A stretch of DNA of 64,000 nucleotides from an uncultured Litoreibacter sp. GTDB taxonomy: Bacteria > Pseudomonadota > Alphaproteobacteria > Rhodobacterales > Rhodobacteraceae. Made by a program: the position numbers and the translations under genes. The stretch spans positions 186,001-250,000 of the forward strand of contig NZ_CANKWO010000002.1 of assembly GCF_947487515.1 (NCBI RefSeq), in the 5' to 3' direction. The notes beneath the pieces were generated by a model. That model did not search any database and was not told where the DNA came from. It worked only from the letters and a program-made list of their open reading frames with translations. This document shows, piece after piece, positions 35,019-44,734 of this stretch. The first letter of the stretch is position 1; the number at the start of each line of letters is the position of its first letter.

Positions 35019-35813
35019 CTACTCAATCGCTTTGAAGAAGCGATCGCTGCGCCAAGTCCAGAAATACAGCATGCGTGATCCCGCAGATGAGAACACGACG
35101 CGATCGGCACGCCCCAACAGATTGGCGAACGGCACCATGCCAACCCCGTCACCAGCCTGCGTAAAGCGGCTGTCGATAGAGTTATCGCGGTTGTCACCCA
35201 TGAAGAAGAAATGGCCCTCGGGCACATTAAAGACAGGGGTGTTATCTCCACCCAAGCCATTGCGAATGTTCAAAATTCTATGCTCCACGCCGCCTTCCAG
35301 CGTCTCAATGAAGCGTTCTTTTTCGCAGTCGCCGCCAAGGCCGACCGCGCCATTACTACATGCAGGGAAACTACCGACGGAGCCCTGCGCTTCATAGGTT
35401 TCCACGAATGGCTCTACCGGCACTTGCTTTTGCGCTTTGCCGTTCAAAAACAGCACACCATTCTTCACCTGCACTTTGTCGCCCGGCAGGCCCACAAGGC
35501 GTTTGATGTAGTCCTGCCCGCTTACAGGGTGGCGAAACACGACGACATCACCGCGTTCCGGCTCGCTGCCAAACAGGCGGTCTGGGATCGGGCAAACGCC
35601 AAAGGGACAGCTGTATTTTGAGTAGCCATAGGCCATCTTGTTAACGAACAAGAAGTCCCCAACGAGCAGTGTATCTTTCATCGACCCCGACGGAATCCAA
35701 AACGGCTGGAAGAACAGAGTGCGAAATACGGCGGCAATTGCCAAAGCGTAAACCACCGTCTTTACGGTTTCCATGATGCCTTCGGGCTCTTTGTCACTGC
35801 TGGGTGCCATCAA
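35019..35813 (-). CDS. lepB: signal peptidase I
   Basis: 264 residues. The membrane segment is about 17-36, followed by box B with catalytic Ser44 (IPSGSM), box C (GDVVVFRHP, about 88-96), box D DYIKRLVGLPGD with catalytic Lys104, and box [12 protein letters not shown] near the C-terminus. It removes signal peptides from Sec and Tat substrates at the periplasmic face. Two consecutive ATG codons make the exact start ambiguous by one residue. A degenerate tandem copy follows after 6 bases, then rnc and era. acpS lies upstream on the same strand. Confidence 0.97.
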   Translation of the reverse strand: MMAPSSDKEPEGIMETVKTVVYALAIAAVFRTLFFQPFWIPSGSMKDTLLVGDFLFVNKMAYGYSKYSCPFGVCPIPDRLFGSEPERGDVVVFRHPVSGQDYIKRLVGLPGDKVQVKNGVLFLNGKAQKQVPVEPFVETYEAQGSVGSFPACSNGAVGLGGDCEKERFIETLEGGVEHRILNIRNGLGGDNTPVFNVPEGHFFFMGDNRDNSIDSRFTQAGDGVGMVPFANLLGRADRVVFSSAGSRMLYFWTWRSDRFFKAIE

Positions 35814-35865
35814 TATTCTCTTATTTTAAAGGTTGTTTGCTACATGCGACTGCAAGGGGTTGGAG

Positions 35866-36279
35866 TCAAGTCACAGCGGGGTCAATTGGACGCGCCTCGA
35901 TGACGACAAACGCCTGCGCCCAAGGGTGGTCATCGGTCAAAGTGACATGAATTATCGCCTCATGGCCCGCAGGTGTCATGTCGCTCAAACGCTCTGCGGC
36001 CCAGCCCGAGACTTCCATCACCGGCTGCCCCGTGCGCAAGTTGCTCACGGCCATGTCCTTCCACGCAATCCCCATGCGAAGCCCTGTCCCCAACGCCTTG
36101 GAGCACGCTTCCTTTGCGGCCCAGCGCTTGGCATATGTCCCCGCCACATCCTTACGGTTCTCGGCCTTGCGCTGTTCCAGATCAGTGAATACCCGATTTC
36201 GGAATCGATCCCCGAAACGATCCAATGTGCCTTGGATGCGTTCGATATTCGCCAAGTCCGTGCCGATGCCCAGTATCAT
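35866..36279 (-). CDS. acpS: holo-[acyl-carrier-protein] synthase
   Basis: 137 residues. [15 protein letters not shown] contains the metal-binding Asp8, and [14 protein letters not shown] (about 58-71) supplies the conserved Glu and Lys. It transfers 4'-phosphopantetheine from CoA to acyl carrier protein. It overlaps the LysE-type exporter gene by 4 bases upstream and precedes lepB by 52 bases in the same orientation, a common alphaproteobacterial order (pdxJ-acpS-lepB-rnc-era). Confidence 0.96.
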   Translation of the reverse strand: MILGIGTDLANIERIQGTLDRFGDRFRNRVFTDLEQRKAENRKDVAGTYAKRWAAKEACSKALGTGLRMGIAWKDMAVSNLRTGQPVMEVSGWAAERLSDMTPAGHEAIIHVTLTDDHPWAQAFVVIEARPIDPAVT

Positions 36280-36899
36280 GAAAGCCTCGCAGTCAATATT
36301 TTCAGACCCGCCAGCCCGAACATCACCCCAAAGCTGATTTCAAACCAACGGCGCAGTTTTTGGTATCCTCGGATAAAGGCACCTGTAGAGAACAAAAATG
36401 CATACCCGAAGAACACGGCATTCGATACGGCAAACAAGGCTGTGAAGGTTTCCCAAACCGCACGCGGGTCTGATCCTGGCGGTACCGCAATCGCGAAAAT
36501 CGCGCCCCACCCAAACACCGCTTTCGGGTTTGTGAGGTGAAGCAGCAGCCCTTTTAGAAACACAGACCGCAGCCCACCGCGCTTAGCTTGCACATCCGTC
36601 AGTGGTTTGCTCGACATGCCCGAGCGCAAGGCCTTGAACCCCAAATACATCAAATAGGCTGCCCCCACATAGCGTAAAATCTCCACCAGCCACGCGTTCG
36701 CAAGCATCAAAGCGCTCATCCCTAAGGCGGCGGCAACGCCCCAAGAGGCCGACCCGCAAACGATGCCAGCCGCAACCGCCAATCCCGCTGTCCGGCCCCG
36801 CTCCATCGAGGTGCCCGCAATCGCCAAAGTCGCAGGCCCGGGGGACGCGCCGCCAACCGCCCATGCCAGCAAAAGCAACCCGAACTCTATACCGGTCAC
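36276..36899 (-). CDS. LysE/RhtB-family amino-acid exporter
   Basis: 207 residues with about six membrane helices. The family start [20 protein letters not shown] (about 10-29) contains the conserved SPGP motif, and [13 protein letters not shown] (about 103-115) is the second conserved block. Relatives export Lys, Arg, Thr or homoserine lactones. It sits between pdxJ and acpS with 4-base overlaps at both ends, so it is a genuine operon member although its role there is unclear. Confidence 0.9.
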   Translation of the reverse strand: MTGIEFGLLLLAWAVGGASPGPATLAIAGTSMERGRTAGLAVAAGIVCGSASWGVAAALGMSALMLANAWLVEILRYVGAAYLMYLGFKALRSGMSSKPLTDVQAKRGGLRSVFLKGLLLHLTNPKAVFGWGAIFAIAVPPGSDPRAVWETFTALFAVSNAVFFGYAFLFSTGAFIRGYQKLRRWFEISFGVMFGLAGLKILTARLS

Positions 36900-37639
36900 G
36901 CCCGCGCCTCGTCCATCAAGCGGCGCATCTCTTGGATCGCGGGGACCAGCCCCGTGAAAATGGCCTCTCCGATGATGAAATGTCCTATGTTGAGCTCTAC
37001 GATTTCCGGCAGTGCGGCGACGGGCTGTACACTATCAAAGGTGAACCCGTGGCCCGCATGAACCTCCAACCCGAGTGAATGGGCCAATGCTGCCATGTCG
37101 CGCAGCTTGGCGAATTCGGCGTCGCGTAGGTCCAAGTGGCCTTCCGCGTGGGCGTCGCAATAGCTGCCTGCATGCAGCTCGATGATATCCGCGCCAATGC
37201 GGGCGGCGGCGCGCACCTGACGTTCATCCGCACCGATAAACAGCGACACGCGCGTGCCGGCGTCTTTGAAGGGAGCGATATATTCAGCCAAGCGATTGTC
37301 GTCTGTTGCCACGTCCAACCCGCCCTCGGTTGTCCGTTCTTCGCGCCGCTCGGGGACAAGGCACACTGCATGCGGGTTTGTTGCCAGAGCAATCGCCTGC
37401 ATCTCGTCTGTTGCGGCCATCTCGAAGTTCAGGGGCACCGAAATGGCCTCCTTGATCGCGGCCATATCGGCGTCGCGAACATGGCGCCGATCCTCCCGCA
37501 GATGCGCCGTTATCCCATCTGCGCCCGCCTCTTGCGCGAGCAGTGCCGCACGAACAGGATCAGGGTTGTCTCCGCCGCGGGCATTTCGAACCGTTGCAAC
37601 ATGGTCGATATTGACGCCAAGGCGTAGCTTGTTGGTCAT
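36896..37639 (-). CDS. pdxJ: pyridoxine 5'-phosphate synthase
   Basis: 247 residues. [18 protein letters not shown] (5-22) includes the conserved His and Arg residues of the phosphate site. Glu of the catalytic triad is in [14 protein letters not shown] and [10 protein letters not shown]. The [14 protein letters not shown] segment is near 193-206. It condenses 1-deoxyxylulose-5-P with 3-amino-2-oxopropyl phosphate, the last step of DXP-dependent vitamin B6 synthesis. PLP enzymes at 3.5 and 49 kb depend on its product. It is first in the pdxJ-LysE-acpS run. Confidence 0.97.
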   Translation of the reverse strand: MTNKLRLGVNIDHVATVRNARGGDNPDPVRAALLAQEAGADGITAHLREDRRHVRDADMAAIKEAISVPLNFEMAATDEMQAIALATNPHAVCLVPERREERTTEGGLDVATDDNRLAEYIAPFKDAGTRVSLFIGADERQVRAAARIGADIIELHAGSYCDAHAEGHLDLRDAEFAKLRDMAALAHSLGLEVHAGHGFTFDSVQPVAALPEIVELNIGHFIIGEAIFTGLVPAIQEMRRLMDEARA

Positions 37640-37706
37640 CTGATGGATCCTTTAGGTAGCTGGTTGCTTAGGATCATAGGAGAACGCGCGGCAACCTCAA
37701 CAACGC

Positions 37707-38354
37707 TTATTGCGCGCTCTTATCCTCGGCCTTTTTGGCGGCCTTGCGTGCGCGGATTTCTTCCAACTTGGCTTTGATCCGCCCCTTACGGCGGTTTTGA
37801 TAGGCCGCAATCAGCGGCGCACTGATGTAGTAAATCACAGTCGCCGTAATGACACCGGGGATGAGCCCGCCGATCATATAGGGAAAGAACACCTCGTCGT
37901 AGAACCCAGACAGGCGATCCCATTGCGCGACATCGTCGGTAAACATAGCAAAAAAGTTGTCTTTGAGATCACGCCAAGCCCCTGCAAAGCGGCGACCAAT
38001 GTTCATATGCGGCTCAAACTCGGTCCCCAGCAAGAAGTGACCTGTTTTTAGCGAAATGACCCCAATCGGCAAATAGGTCAACGGGTTGCCAAAAAACGTT
38101 GCCATAAGCGCCGCGAGCATGTTGCCCCGCATCACCTTCGCCCCAAAAGCGGCGATAAAGAAGTGAAAGCCATAAAACGGAGTGAACGTCGTAAACACGC
38201 CAGCGAAAATGCCGCGCGCGATCCGGCGCGGGTCATCCGGCAGACGACGAACACGGTGTTTGACATAGTCAAACGCCCGCCCCCATCCCCCTTGGGGCCA
38301 CAGCAGGTGTAGCGCCCAAAGCGCCCAGCTTTTTGGTGTCCTGCGTTTGAACAC
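37707..38354 (-). CDS. DUF2062 membrane protein
   Basis: 215 residues. DUF2062 hallmarks: the amphipathic DDPRRIARGIFAGVFTTFTPFYG (about 36-58), a first membrane helix through FFIAAFGAKVMRGN, TFFGNPLTYLPI (about 87-98) and a last membrane helix around GGLIPGVITATVIYYISAPLI. The C-terminus is strongly basic (QNRRKGRIKAKLEEIRARKAAKKAED). Function unknown. It is downstream of spoT by 44 bases, possibly co-transcribed. Confidence 0.85.
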   Translation of the reverse strand: MFKRRTPKSWALWALHLLWPQGGWGRAFDYVKHRVRRLPDDPRRIARGIFAGVFTTFTPFYGFHFFIAAFGAKVMRGNMLAALMATFFGNPLTYLPIGVISLKTGHFLLGTEFEPHMNIGRRFAGAWRDLKDNFFAMFTDDVAQWDRLSGFYDEVFFPYMIGGLIPGVITATVIYYISAPLIAAYQNRRKGRIKAKLEEIRARKAAKKAEDKSAQ

Positions 38355-38398
38355 GTTTTGTTATTCACCTCTCTGCTCCGACATGCGGAGCCTGTCTT

Positions 38399-40522
38399 TT
38401 AGGGCTTGCGGTTCAAATCCATGTGCCGCTCCAGCGCCGCGACATCACTGTCGGCCTCCATCGCGGTCATAACTCCGTGTAAGTGTTCTGCATCGCGCAC
38501 ATCTACGTCCACCAGCAGTTGAAAGTAGTCCGGTTTGCGGTCGATGAAATGCATATCTGAGATATTCGCGTTCTGCTCGCCGATCAATGTGCAAATGCGC
38601 CCCAACACACCAAAGCTGTTCACAATGGTCAAAGCCAGTGTAACTGTGTTGCTCGCGGCGTGACGGCCTGCATGCCAGTGAATGTCCAGCCAGCGATCCG
38701 GCTGCTCTTCAAACTCGACCAAGGCATCGCAGGCAATGGCGTGAACAAACACCCCTTGACCTTTGTACTTGATACCTACGATGCGTTCACCTGGCACAGC
38801 CTGACAGCAGGCGGCGCGCTTCACTTGAACGCCTTCGGGCAAGCCGACAACAGGGCGCTTGGCGTCGACCGTCTCCATGCCAGAGTTTTCCGCCAACTCT
38901 GGGTACAAAGCCATGACAACTTCGCGTGCTGACAGTTCTGTCGAGCCGACATATTCCAACAATTGAGACGCGTCGGTGAGGCTGAGCTCCTTGGCGGCGG
39001 TTTCCAAGGCCTTGTCTGAGGACTTCTTGCCAATATGCTCGAACGCCACTCGCGTCAGTTCGCGGCCCAACTTGATGTAGCGATCTCGGTGCTCTTCGCG
39101 CAGCGACTTGCGGATTGCCGATTTTGCCCGCCCCGTCACGGCAATATCGATCCATGTAGGCTGCGGTTTTTGCCCCTCAGCGGTGATAATCTCTACGGAT
39201 TGCCCGTTCCGCAAGCGCGTCCACAAAGGGACACGTAGCCCATCCACCTTGGCGCCGACGCAGCTGTGCCCGATCCGCGTGTGGATCGAATAGGCATAGT
39301 CCAACGGGGTCGCACCGCGCGGCAGCTTGATCACATCCCCCTTGGGGGTGAAGCAAAACACCTGATCAGAATACATTTCAAGCTTCACATGCTCGAGGAA
39401 GTCGTCGTGGTCCTCTGCCTGCTCGAACCGTTCGGTCATGGTGGAAATCCATGTGGCCGGATCAACAGCAAACGGGTTTTCGACACGCTCACCGTCGCGG
39501 TAGGCCCAGTGAGCTGCAACGCCTGCTTCGGCGACGTCATGCATCTGGCGGGTTCGGATTTGGATTTCCACCCGCTTGCCGTCTCGCCCGGAAACCGTCG
39601 CATGGATCGACCGGTAACCATTGGTTTTCGGTTGGCTAATGTAGTCTTTGAAGCGCCCTGGAACAGCGCTCCAACGGCGATGCATCACCCCCAAGGCGCG
39701 GTAACAGTCATCTTCGGAGTTGGTAATAATCCGAAATCCATAGATATCCGACAGCTTGGAGAAGCTCTGCTTCTTCTCCTCCATCTTGCGCCAGATGGAA
39801 AACGGCTTCTTGGCTCGCCCGTAAACTTCGCCAACAATGTCGGCATTGGCCAGCTCGGTGCGGATGTCCTCGGTGATTTTGGGGACAACGTTTCCGGTTT
39901 CTTTTTGCAACGTAATGAACCGGCGAATGATCGATGCGCGCGCTTCGGGGTTCAAAACCCGAAAGGCCAAATCTTCCAGCTCTTCGCGCATCCAATGCAT
40001 CCCCATGCGGCCAGCCAAAGGGGCGTAGATATCCATTGTTTCGCGGGATTTCTGGACCTGTTTCTCGGGGCGCATATGCTTGATCGTGCGCATATTGTGA
40101 AGCCGGTCCGCCAGTTTCACCAAAATGACGCGCAGGTCCTTCGACATCGCCATAAACAGCTTGCGGAAGTTTTCGGCCTGCTTTGTTTCGGTGGAGCTTA
40201 GCTCAAGATTGGTCAGCTTGGTAACACCGTTCACCAACTCGGCAATTTCGGAACCAAAGCGGCGCTCCACTTCTGCGAATGTGGAACCGGTGTCCTCAAT
40301 TGTGTCGTGCAAAAGTGCCGTCACAAGGGTCGCGTCGTCTAGGTGTTGCTCAGTAAGCAGGGCGGCGACTTCGACTGGGTGGGTAAAGTAGGGCTCGCCC
40401 GAATGCCGCGTTTGCCCTTCGTGCATCTGGGCACCATAGGCATAGGCGTCCCGCAACAAGGCTTCATTCGTTTTGGGATTGTAGGCGCGGACCAATGCGA
40501 TCAGGTCGCTGTCAGAAATCAT
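38399..40522 (-). CDS. spoT: bifunctional (p)ppGpp synthetase/hydrolase (Rsh)
   Basis: 707 residues. The HD hydrolase domain (about 30-190) keeps H72-D73 and the ED pair of LLHDTIEDTG, so it can degrade (p)ppGpp. The synthetase domain (about 240-370) has the RFKDYISQPKTNGYRSIH motif. TGS, helical and C-terminal ACT domains (TLALTIVNSFGVLGRICTLI, about 635-654) follow. Alphaproteobacteria have this single long Rel/Spo enzyme. It follows rpoZ by 31 bases. Confidence 0.96.
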   Translation of the reverse strand: MISDSDLIALVRAYNPKTNEALLRDAYAYGAQMHEGQTRHSGEPYFTHPVEVAALLTEQHLDDATLVTALLHDTIEDTGSTFAEVERRFGSEIAELVNGVTKLTNLELSSTETKQAENFRKLFMAMSKDLRVILVKLADRLHNMRTIKHMRPEKQVQKSRETMDIYAPLAGRMGMHWMREELEDLAFRVLNPEARASIIRRFITLQKETGNVVPKITEDIRTELANADIVGEVYGRAKKPFSIWRKMEEKKQSFSKLSDIYGFRIITNSEDDCYRALGVMHRRWSAVPGRFKDYISQPKTNGYRSIHATVSGRDGKRVEIQIRTRQMHDVAEAGVAAHWAYRDGERVENPFAVDPATWISTMTERFEQAEDHDDFLEHVKLEMYSDQVFCFTPKGDVIKLPRGATPLDYAYSIHTRIGHSCVGAKVDGLRVPLWTRLRNGQSVEIITAEGQKPQPTWIDIAVTGRAKSAIRKSLREEHRDRYIKLGRELTRVAFEHIGKKSSDKALETAAKELSLTDASQLLEYVGSTELSAREVVMALYPELAENSGMETVDAKRPVVGLPEGVQVKRAACCQAVPGERIVGIKYKGQGVFVHAIACDALVEFEEQPDRWLDIHWHAGRHAASNTVTLALTIVNSFGVLGRICTLIGEQNANISDMHFIDRKPDYFQLLVDVDVRDAEHLHGVMTAMEADSDVAALERHMDLNRKP

Positions 40523-40553
40523 CCGTGTGGTCCGTCGCCATTCTTGAAGGCCT

Positions 40554-40907
40554 TTACTTTGGCCCTTGTGCTTCCATCAAAGCGCGCAGCAGCTTTTCCT
40601 CAGACATATCGTCTTCGGCAGGCTTGTCCTGCTCGACACCCATAAGAAGCGCCATCGCGTCTTCTTCCGGCTCATCAACTTCAATCTGGGTTTGGTTGCT
40701 TTCGATCATGCGCTCACGCAGTTCGTCGGCAGTCTGGGTCTCATCCGCAATCTCACGCAGGGAAACGACAGGGTTTTTGTCGTTGTCGCGGTCCACAGTG
40801 ATGGCCCCACCAGAAGCAATCTCACGGGCGCGATGGGACGCCAACATAACCAGCTCAAAGCGGTTAGGAACTTTGTCTACGCAATCTTCAACCGTCACGC
40901 GGGCCAT
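40554..40907 (-). CDS. rpoZ: RNA polymerase omega subunit
   Basis: 117 residues. [21 protein letters not shown] (conserved start) is followed by [10 protein letters not shown] (about 25-34), and an acidic C-terminal tail typical of alphaproteobacteria. Omega helps assemble RNA polymerase and forms part of a ppGpp-binding site, which matches the adjoining spoT gene. folK is upstream on the same strand with 88 bases between. Confidence 0.96.
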   Translation of the reverse strand: MARVTVEDCVDKVPNRFELVMLASHRAREIASGGAITVDRDNDKNPVVSLREIADETQTADELRERMIESNQTQIEVDEPEEDAMALLMGVEQDKPAEDDMSEEKLLRALMEAQGPK

Positions 40908-40995
40908 GGGGGACTCCAGTCATTCACAGGGGATGTCAGACCGCACAATTAGGACCGATAAAGCCTGAATACAACCTTAAAACCTGCCAAAATCG

Positions 40996-41586
40996 TCACT
41001 CCAGAGGGCAAACATCGCGTTTTTCTGCTTCAGAGAGAGCCGAAAGCAAGATTGGTAGCCCCTTTCCGGTCATTGGATGCACCCAATCCGGCGCTACCTC
41101 TGCCAAAGGAATCAACACAAAGGCGCGATCTTGAAGTCTGGGGTGTGGCAGTAAAAGCTGGTCCGGCGCCACTGTCTTTTGGCGTTCAAGGGGCAGGTCC
41201 ATCCACTGCTTCAAAGTGGCTTCATCTGGAAGAATTTTCCCAGCAAAATCCAGTAAATCAAGGTCCAAAGTCCGCGACGCCCATCGAGTTGTCCGCTGTC
41301 GTTCAAACTCTGCTTCGATGGCATGTAGATGCGTCAAAAGCGCCGATGCAGACAGACTCGTCTGCACTGTGATCACACCGTTCACATAGTCTGGGCCACT
41401 TCCCTTTGGGAAGGCCGGACTGCGAAAAAAACGGCTTTGTGCCAGCAACTTAACCGAATCATTAGAAATGGCATCTATTGCTTTAGAGAGCGTCACGAAC
41501 GGGGTGCCAAAGCTTGACGTTGCGTTACTTCCTAAGGCAACATGGGCTATTATCAGCTCTTTGTGACCCACCGTGGGTTGCGGCAT
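40996..41586 (-). CDS. folK: HPPK (2-amino-4-hydroxy-6-hydroxymethyldihydropteridine pyrophosphokinase)
   Basis: 196 residues. HVALGSNATSSFGTP (about 15-29) matches the HPPK start, YVNGVITVQTSL (about 66-77) the pterin strand, and RWASRTLDLDLLDF (about 100-113) the invariant RTLDLDLL-type metal site. It adds pyrophosphate to the pterin on the way to folate. A 12-residue extension precedes the conserved start and an internal one is possible. It is divergent from the NYN gene. Confidence 0.93.
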   Translation of the reverse strand: MPQPTVGHKELIIAHVALGSNATSSFGTPFVTLSKAIDAISNDSVKLLAQSRFFRSPAFPKGSGPDYVNGVITVQTSLSASALLTHLHAIEAEFERQRTTRWASRTLDLDLLDFAGKILPDEATLKQWMDLPLERQKTVAPDQLLLPHPRLQDRAFVLIPLAEVAPDWVHPMTGKGLPILLSALSEAEKRDVCPLE

Positions 41587-41679
41587 AAGCTTTTTTCCTT
41601 ATGTTTATTGAAGCGCGTTTGCCTACGCCCTTCACTCGGGGACTATTAATTGGGCTGAGCGTTTATGGAAGGACATTTA

Positions 41680-42258
41680 ATGTTTTATAAAGACGAACGG
41701 TTGGCACTGTTTATAGACGGGTCGAATCTATACGCCGCTGCCAAGTCTTTGGGGTTCGACATTGACTACAAACTCCTGAGACACGAATTCATGCGCCGTG
41801 GAAAGATGCTTCGTGCATTTTACTACACAGCATTACTTGAAAATGATGACTATTCCCCAATACGGCCACTTGTCGACTGGCTGCATTACAACGGGTTCAC
41901 AATGGTCACCAAACCCGCCAAGGAATACACCGACCGCGAAGGCCGGCGTAAGGTCAAAGGCAACATGGATATCGAACTTACCGTCGATGCCATGGAGTTG
42001 GCGCCTCATGTGGATCACATCGTGATCTTCTCTGGCGACGGCGACTTCCGCCCCTTGGTCGAAGCGGTACAACGCAAAGGGGTGCGTGTATCGGTAGTCT
42101 CTACGATCCGCTCCAACCCGCCGATGATCTCTGATGAATTACGCCGTCAGGCTGATAACTTCATCGAATTGGACGAGTTGCGTGATGTGATCGGTCGCCC
42201 GCCTCGCGAAGGTGATATGAGTTTCACCCGAGAGCGGGAACACGAAACAACTGAATAA
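41680..42258 (+). CDS. NYN-domain (LabA/DUF88-like) nuclease
   Basis: 192 residues from the ATG at 41680, with GGAAGGA 6 bases upstream. The NYN PIN-like fold is clear: RLALFIDGSNLYAAAKSLG with a catalytic Asp near 14, DIELTVDAMEL near 110, and the VIFSGDGDFRPLVEAVQRKGVRVSVVS strand-loop with two more Asp near 127-130. These three acidic clusters form a metal-dependent RNase site. No partner gene is attached; a terminator follows. Probably an RNA-processing or decay enzyme. Confidence 0.9.
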   Translation: MFYKDERLALFIDGSNLYAAAKSLGFDIDYKLLRHEFMRRGKMLRAFYYTALLENDDYSPIRPLVDWLHYNGFTMVTKPAKEYTDREGRRKVKGNMDIELTVDAMELAPHVDHIVIFSGDGDFRPLVEAVQRKGVRVSVVSTIRSNPPMISDELRRQADNFIELDELRDVIGRPPREGDMSFTREREHETTE

Positions 42259-42264
42259 TATGTC

Positions 42265-42294
42265 AAACGCCGGAGCAACACTCCGGCGTTTTTC
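42265..42294. terminator. bidirectional terminator between NYN and GNAT genes
   Basis: A perfect 9-bp stem ACGCCGGAG (42267-42275) / CTCCGGCGT (42281-42289) with a 5-base loop, followed by a TTTTT run on the plus strand. The minus-strand side also ends in three T. It serves both convergent genes. Confidence 0.93.
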
Positions 42295-42297
42295 ATT

Positions 42298-42747
42298 TCA
42301 ACCGTCTACATCCAGATCATACGTCACCCAGCCCGTCCGCAAGGCGACTTGATCATACAGCCCTCGTGCGCGGTAGTTGTTGTCGGCTGTAATCCACCGA
42401 ACCACCCCCCAACCGCGTTTGCGACCCTCTGCCTTAACCGCTGCGATCAACGCATCACCGGCTTTCAGCCCACGTGCGTTTGGGCTGACAAATAGATCGT
42501 CCAAAAAGCCGCCCACACCTGCCGCCAATGGTCGCGCGAACTGGCGGAAATGCGCAAAGCCAACCAATACGCCATCTGCAACGGCTACAAATCCGTTGAC
42601 CTCATGGGCTGGCTCCATCATCCAGCCCCAAACCACCGCCCGCATGTCAGAAGTCTGCTCTACGTCGTAGAACGTGGCATAGGCGCTATAGAGCTGCTCC
42701 CATTCCGCACGGTCGCTTTCTTCAATCGCTCTAATCACAATCGTCAT
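42298..42747 (-). CDS. GNAT-family N-acetyltransferase
   Basis: 149 residues. The GNAT acetyl-CoA-binding motif A is FLDDLFVSPNARGLKAGDALI (about 80-100), with the Arg-Gly-x-Gly-type loop altered to ARGLKAGDA. VRWITADNNYRARGLYDQVAL (about 116-136) is motif B. It acetylates an unknown amine. It is convergent with the NYN gene across a shared terminator and divergent from ispH by 93 bases. Confidence 0.85.
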   Translation of the reverse strand: MTIVIRAIEESDRAEWEQLYSAYATFYDVEQTSDMRAVVWGWMMEPAHEVNGFVAVADGVLVGFAHFRQFARPLAAGVGGFLDDLFVSPNARGLKAGDALIAAVKAEGRKRGWGVVRWITADNNYRARGLYDQVALRTGWVTYDLDVDG

Positions 42748-42840
42748 GGTTCACCTTAATCTTTCAACTGGAGACAGATTGCACACTGGACCCCAGCCCG
42801 CCCAGCCCCTAAATCTGACAAGAAGCAGGAGTGCCACCAG

Positions 42841-43791
42841 ATGAGCAAAACACCACTGACCCTCTACCTTGCAGCCCCGCGCGGCTTTTGCGCCGGAGTG
42901 GATCGCGCGATCAAGATTGTGGAAATGGCGTTGGAAAAATGGGGCGCTCCCGTCTATGTGCGCCACGAAATCGTGCACAACAAATATGTGGTCGACAGGC
43001 TGCGGGACAAAGGGGCAGTCTTCGTTGAAGAGTTGGAGGAATGCCCAGACGACAGGCCGGTTATTTTCTCGGCTCACGGCGTCCCCAAATCCGTCCCCGC
43101 CGCAGCCGCCCAACGCGAAATGGTCTATGTCGACGCCACTTGCCCGCTGGTCTCCAAAGTGCATATCGAAGCCGAACGTCATCACGCAAACGGCCTGCAG
43201 ATGGTGATGATCGGCCATGACGGCCACCCAGAGACAGTCGGAACCATGGGGCAGTTGCCAAAGGGCGAGGTCATATTGGTCGAAACCGCAGCGGATGTCG
43301 CCACCATCACCCCGCGTGACCCAAGCAAGCTGGCCTTCATCACTCAAACCACCTTATCCGTGGACGATACCGCCGATGTGGTCGCCGCCCTCAACGCGCG
43401 TTTCCCCGCGATCATCGGGCCGCATAAGGAAGACATCTGCTACGCCACAACCAACCGCCAAGAGGCGGTGAAGGCCATGGCCAGCAAAACCAAGGCAATG
43501 CTGGTCATTGGCGCGCCAAACTCGTCCAACTCCAAACGGCTGGTCGAGGTTGGGGCAAAGGCCGGTTGCAGCTATGCACAATTGGTGCAGCGCGCCACCG
43601 ACATTGACTGGCGCGCTTTGGACGGGATTGACAGCATCGGCATCACAGCTGGGGCTTCTGCGCCTGAAATCTTGATCAATGAGGTGATTGACGCCTTCAA
43701 ATCCCGCTACGACGTCACCGAAGAAATCGTGGAGACCGCGGTAGAGAACGTGGAATTCAAGGTGCCCCGCGTGCTGCGCGTACCCGCCTGA
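42841..43791 (+). CDS. ispH: 4-hydroxy-3-methylbut-2-enyl diphosphate reductase
   Basis: 316 residues. The three cluster-ligating cysteines are in [10 protein letters not shown] (Cys17), ATCPLV (Cys101) and [10 protein letters not shown] (Cys200), and the substrate residues SAHG, TQTT and NSSNS are present. It is the last enzyme of the non-mevalonate pathway, yielding IPP and DMAPP. A DUF1272 gene follows 10 bases later on the same strand, then a methyltransferase, rnhA and a TRIC gene. Confidence 0.97.
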   Translation: MSKTPLTLYLAAPRGFCAGVDRAIKIVEMALEKWGAPVYVRHEIVHNKYVVDRLRDKGAVFVEELEECPDDRPVIFSAHGVPKSVPAAAAQREMVYVDATCPLVSKVHIEAERHHANGLQMVMIGHDGHPETVGTMGQLPKGEVILVETAADVATITPRDPSKLAFITQTTLSVDDTADVVAALNARFPAIIGPHKEDICYATTNRQEAVKAMASKTKAMLVIGAPNSSNSKRLVEVGAKAGCSYAQLVQRATDIDWRALDGIDSIGITAGASAPEILINEVIDAFKSRYDVTEEIVETAVENVEFKVPRVLRVPA

Positions 43792-43801
43792 GGAGGTTTC
43801 G

Positions 43802-44116
43802 ATGCTAGCACTACGACCGAATTGCGAACTATGCGACAAAGATTTGCCCCCCGCAGCCGAGGACGCGCGCATCTGCAGTTACGAATGCACCTATTGTGCG
43901 CATTGCGTGGAGTCAGTGCTTCACAACGTTTGCCCGACTTGCGGCGGCGGCTTCTCCCCGCGTCCGATCCGGCCACAAACTGCGTTCCGGCCAGACTTGA
44001 AGCTGGGCTTGGGACATCAGCCCGCAGACCAAACGCGACGCCACACAAAGTTCACCAAGGAAGACATCGAGGCGCATGTCGCGCGGATCCGAGACATCCC
44101 ACCCAACAAACGTTGA
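43802..44116 (+). CDS. DUF1272-family zinc-ribbon protein
   Basis: 104 residues. The N-terminal region is Cys-rich: CELCDKDLP, CSYECTYCAHCVESVLHNVCPTC (Cys residues at about 8, 11, 25, 29, 32, 35, 43, 46), which is the DUF1272 pattern and presumably binds zinc. The C-terminal half is basic and not conserved. It is probably in one transcript with ispH. Function unknown. Confidence 0.85.
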   Translation: MLALRPNCELCDKDLPPAAEDARICSYECTYCAHCVESVLHNVCPTCGGGFSPRPIRPQTAFRPDLKLGLGHQPADQTRRHTKFTKEDIEAHVARIRDIPPNKR

Positions 44117-44143
44117 CCCGTAGAACATTTCGTAAGGAACGAC

Positions 44144-44734
44144 ATGAGCGACAAAGAAACTCTTGCAGCCTATGCCGCCAAGGCCGAATCCTATGCAAGC
44201 CTTGTCTCGCGCAAGACACCTGACGGTGACCTGCAAGCCTTCCTCGACGCTATGCCTGAAGGGGGACGCGTCCTCGATCTGGGCTGCGGCCCTGGCAATT
44301 CTGCACGGATGATGCGGGATGCGGGGCTGGAGGTAGACGCCTCCGATGCGTCTCCTGAAATGGTAGCCATCGCCAAAGAACGCTACGCAATAGATGCACG
44401 ATTAGAGCGGTTTGACGATTTGACCGCGCAAAACCTATACGATGGTATTTGGGCCAATTTCTCCTTACTGCATGCTCCGCGTGCTGACATGCCTCGTCAT
44501 CTTTCGGCAATTCATACGGCGCTGAAAACCGGCGGCTTGCTGCACCTTGGCCTCAAGACAGGCGACATCGAAGAGCGTGACGAAGCAGGTCGCTTCTATG
44601 TCTATTATTCGGAGGATGAGCTTCGACGCCTGCTCCAAGAAGCAAACTTCAAATTCAATTCCATTCGTCACGGCGAAATGGTTGGCCTCGTGCGTGGGCC
44701 GGAACCCTTTATGATTGTGACCGCCAATGCCTGA
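44144..44734 (+). CDS. class I SAM-dependent methyltransferase
   Basis: 196 residues. Motif [11 protein letters not shown] is at 43-52, the Asp-acid loop [11 protein letters not shown] follows, and the post-II region [12 protein letters not shown] (about 105-116). The small size and domain match Methyltransf_25/11 enzymes with unknown substrates. Its end overlaps rnhA by 8 bases. A GTAAGGA-like site precedes the ATG. Confidence 0.88.
   Translation: MSDKETLAAYAAKAESYASLVSRKTPDGDLQAFLDAMPEGGRVLDLGCGPGNSARMMRDAGLEVDASDASPEMVAIAKERYAIDARLERFDDLTAQNLYDGIWANFSLLHAPRADMPRHLSAIHTALKTGGLLHLGLKTGDIEERDEAGRFYVYYSEDELRRLLQEANFKFNSIRHGEMVGLVRGPEPFMIVTANA

Noticed and set aside
39266-40201. 311-codon plus-strand frame opposite spoT
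   Set aside because: Antisense shadow without a recognisable domain.
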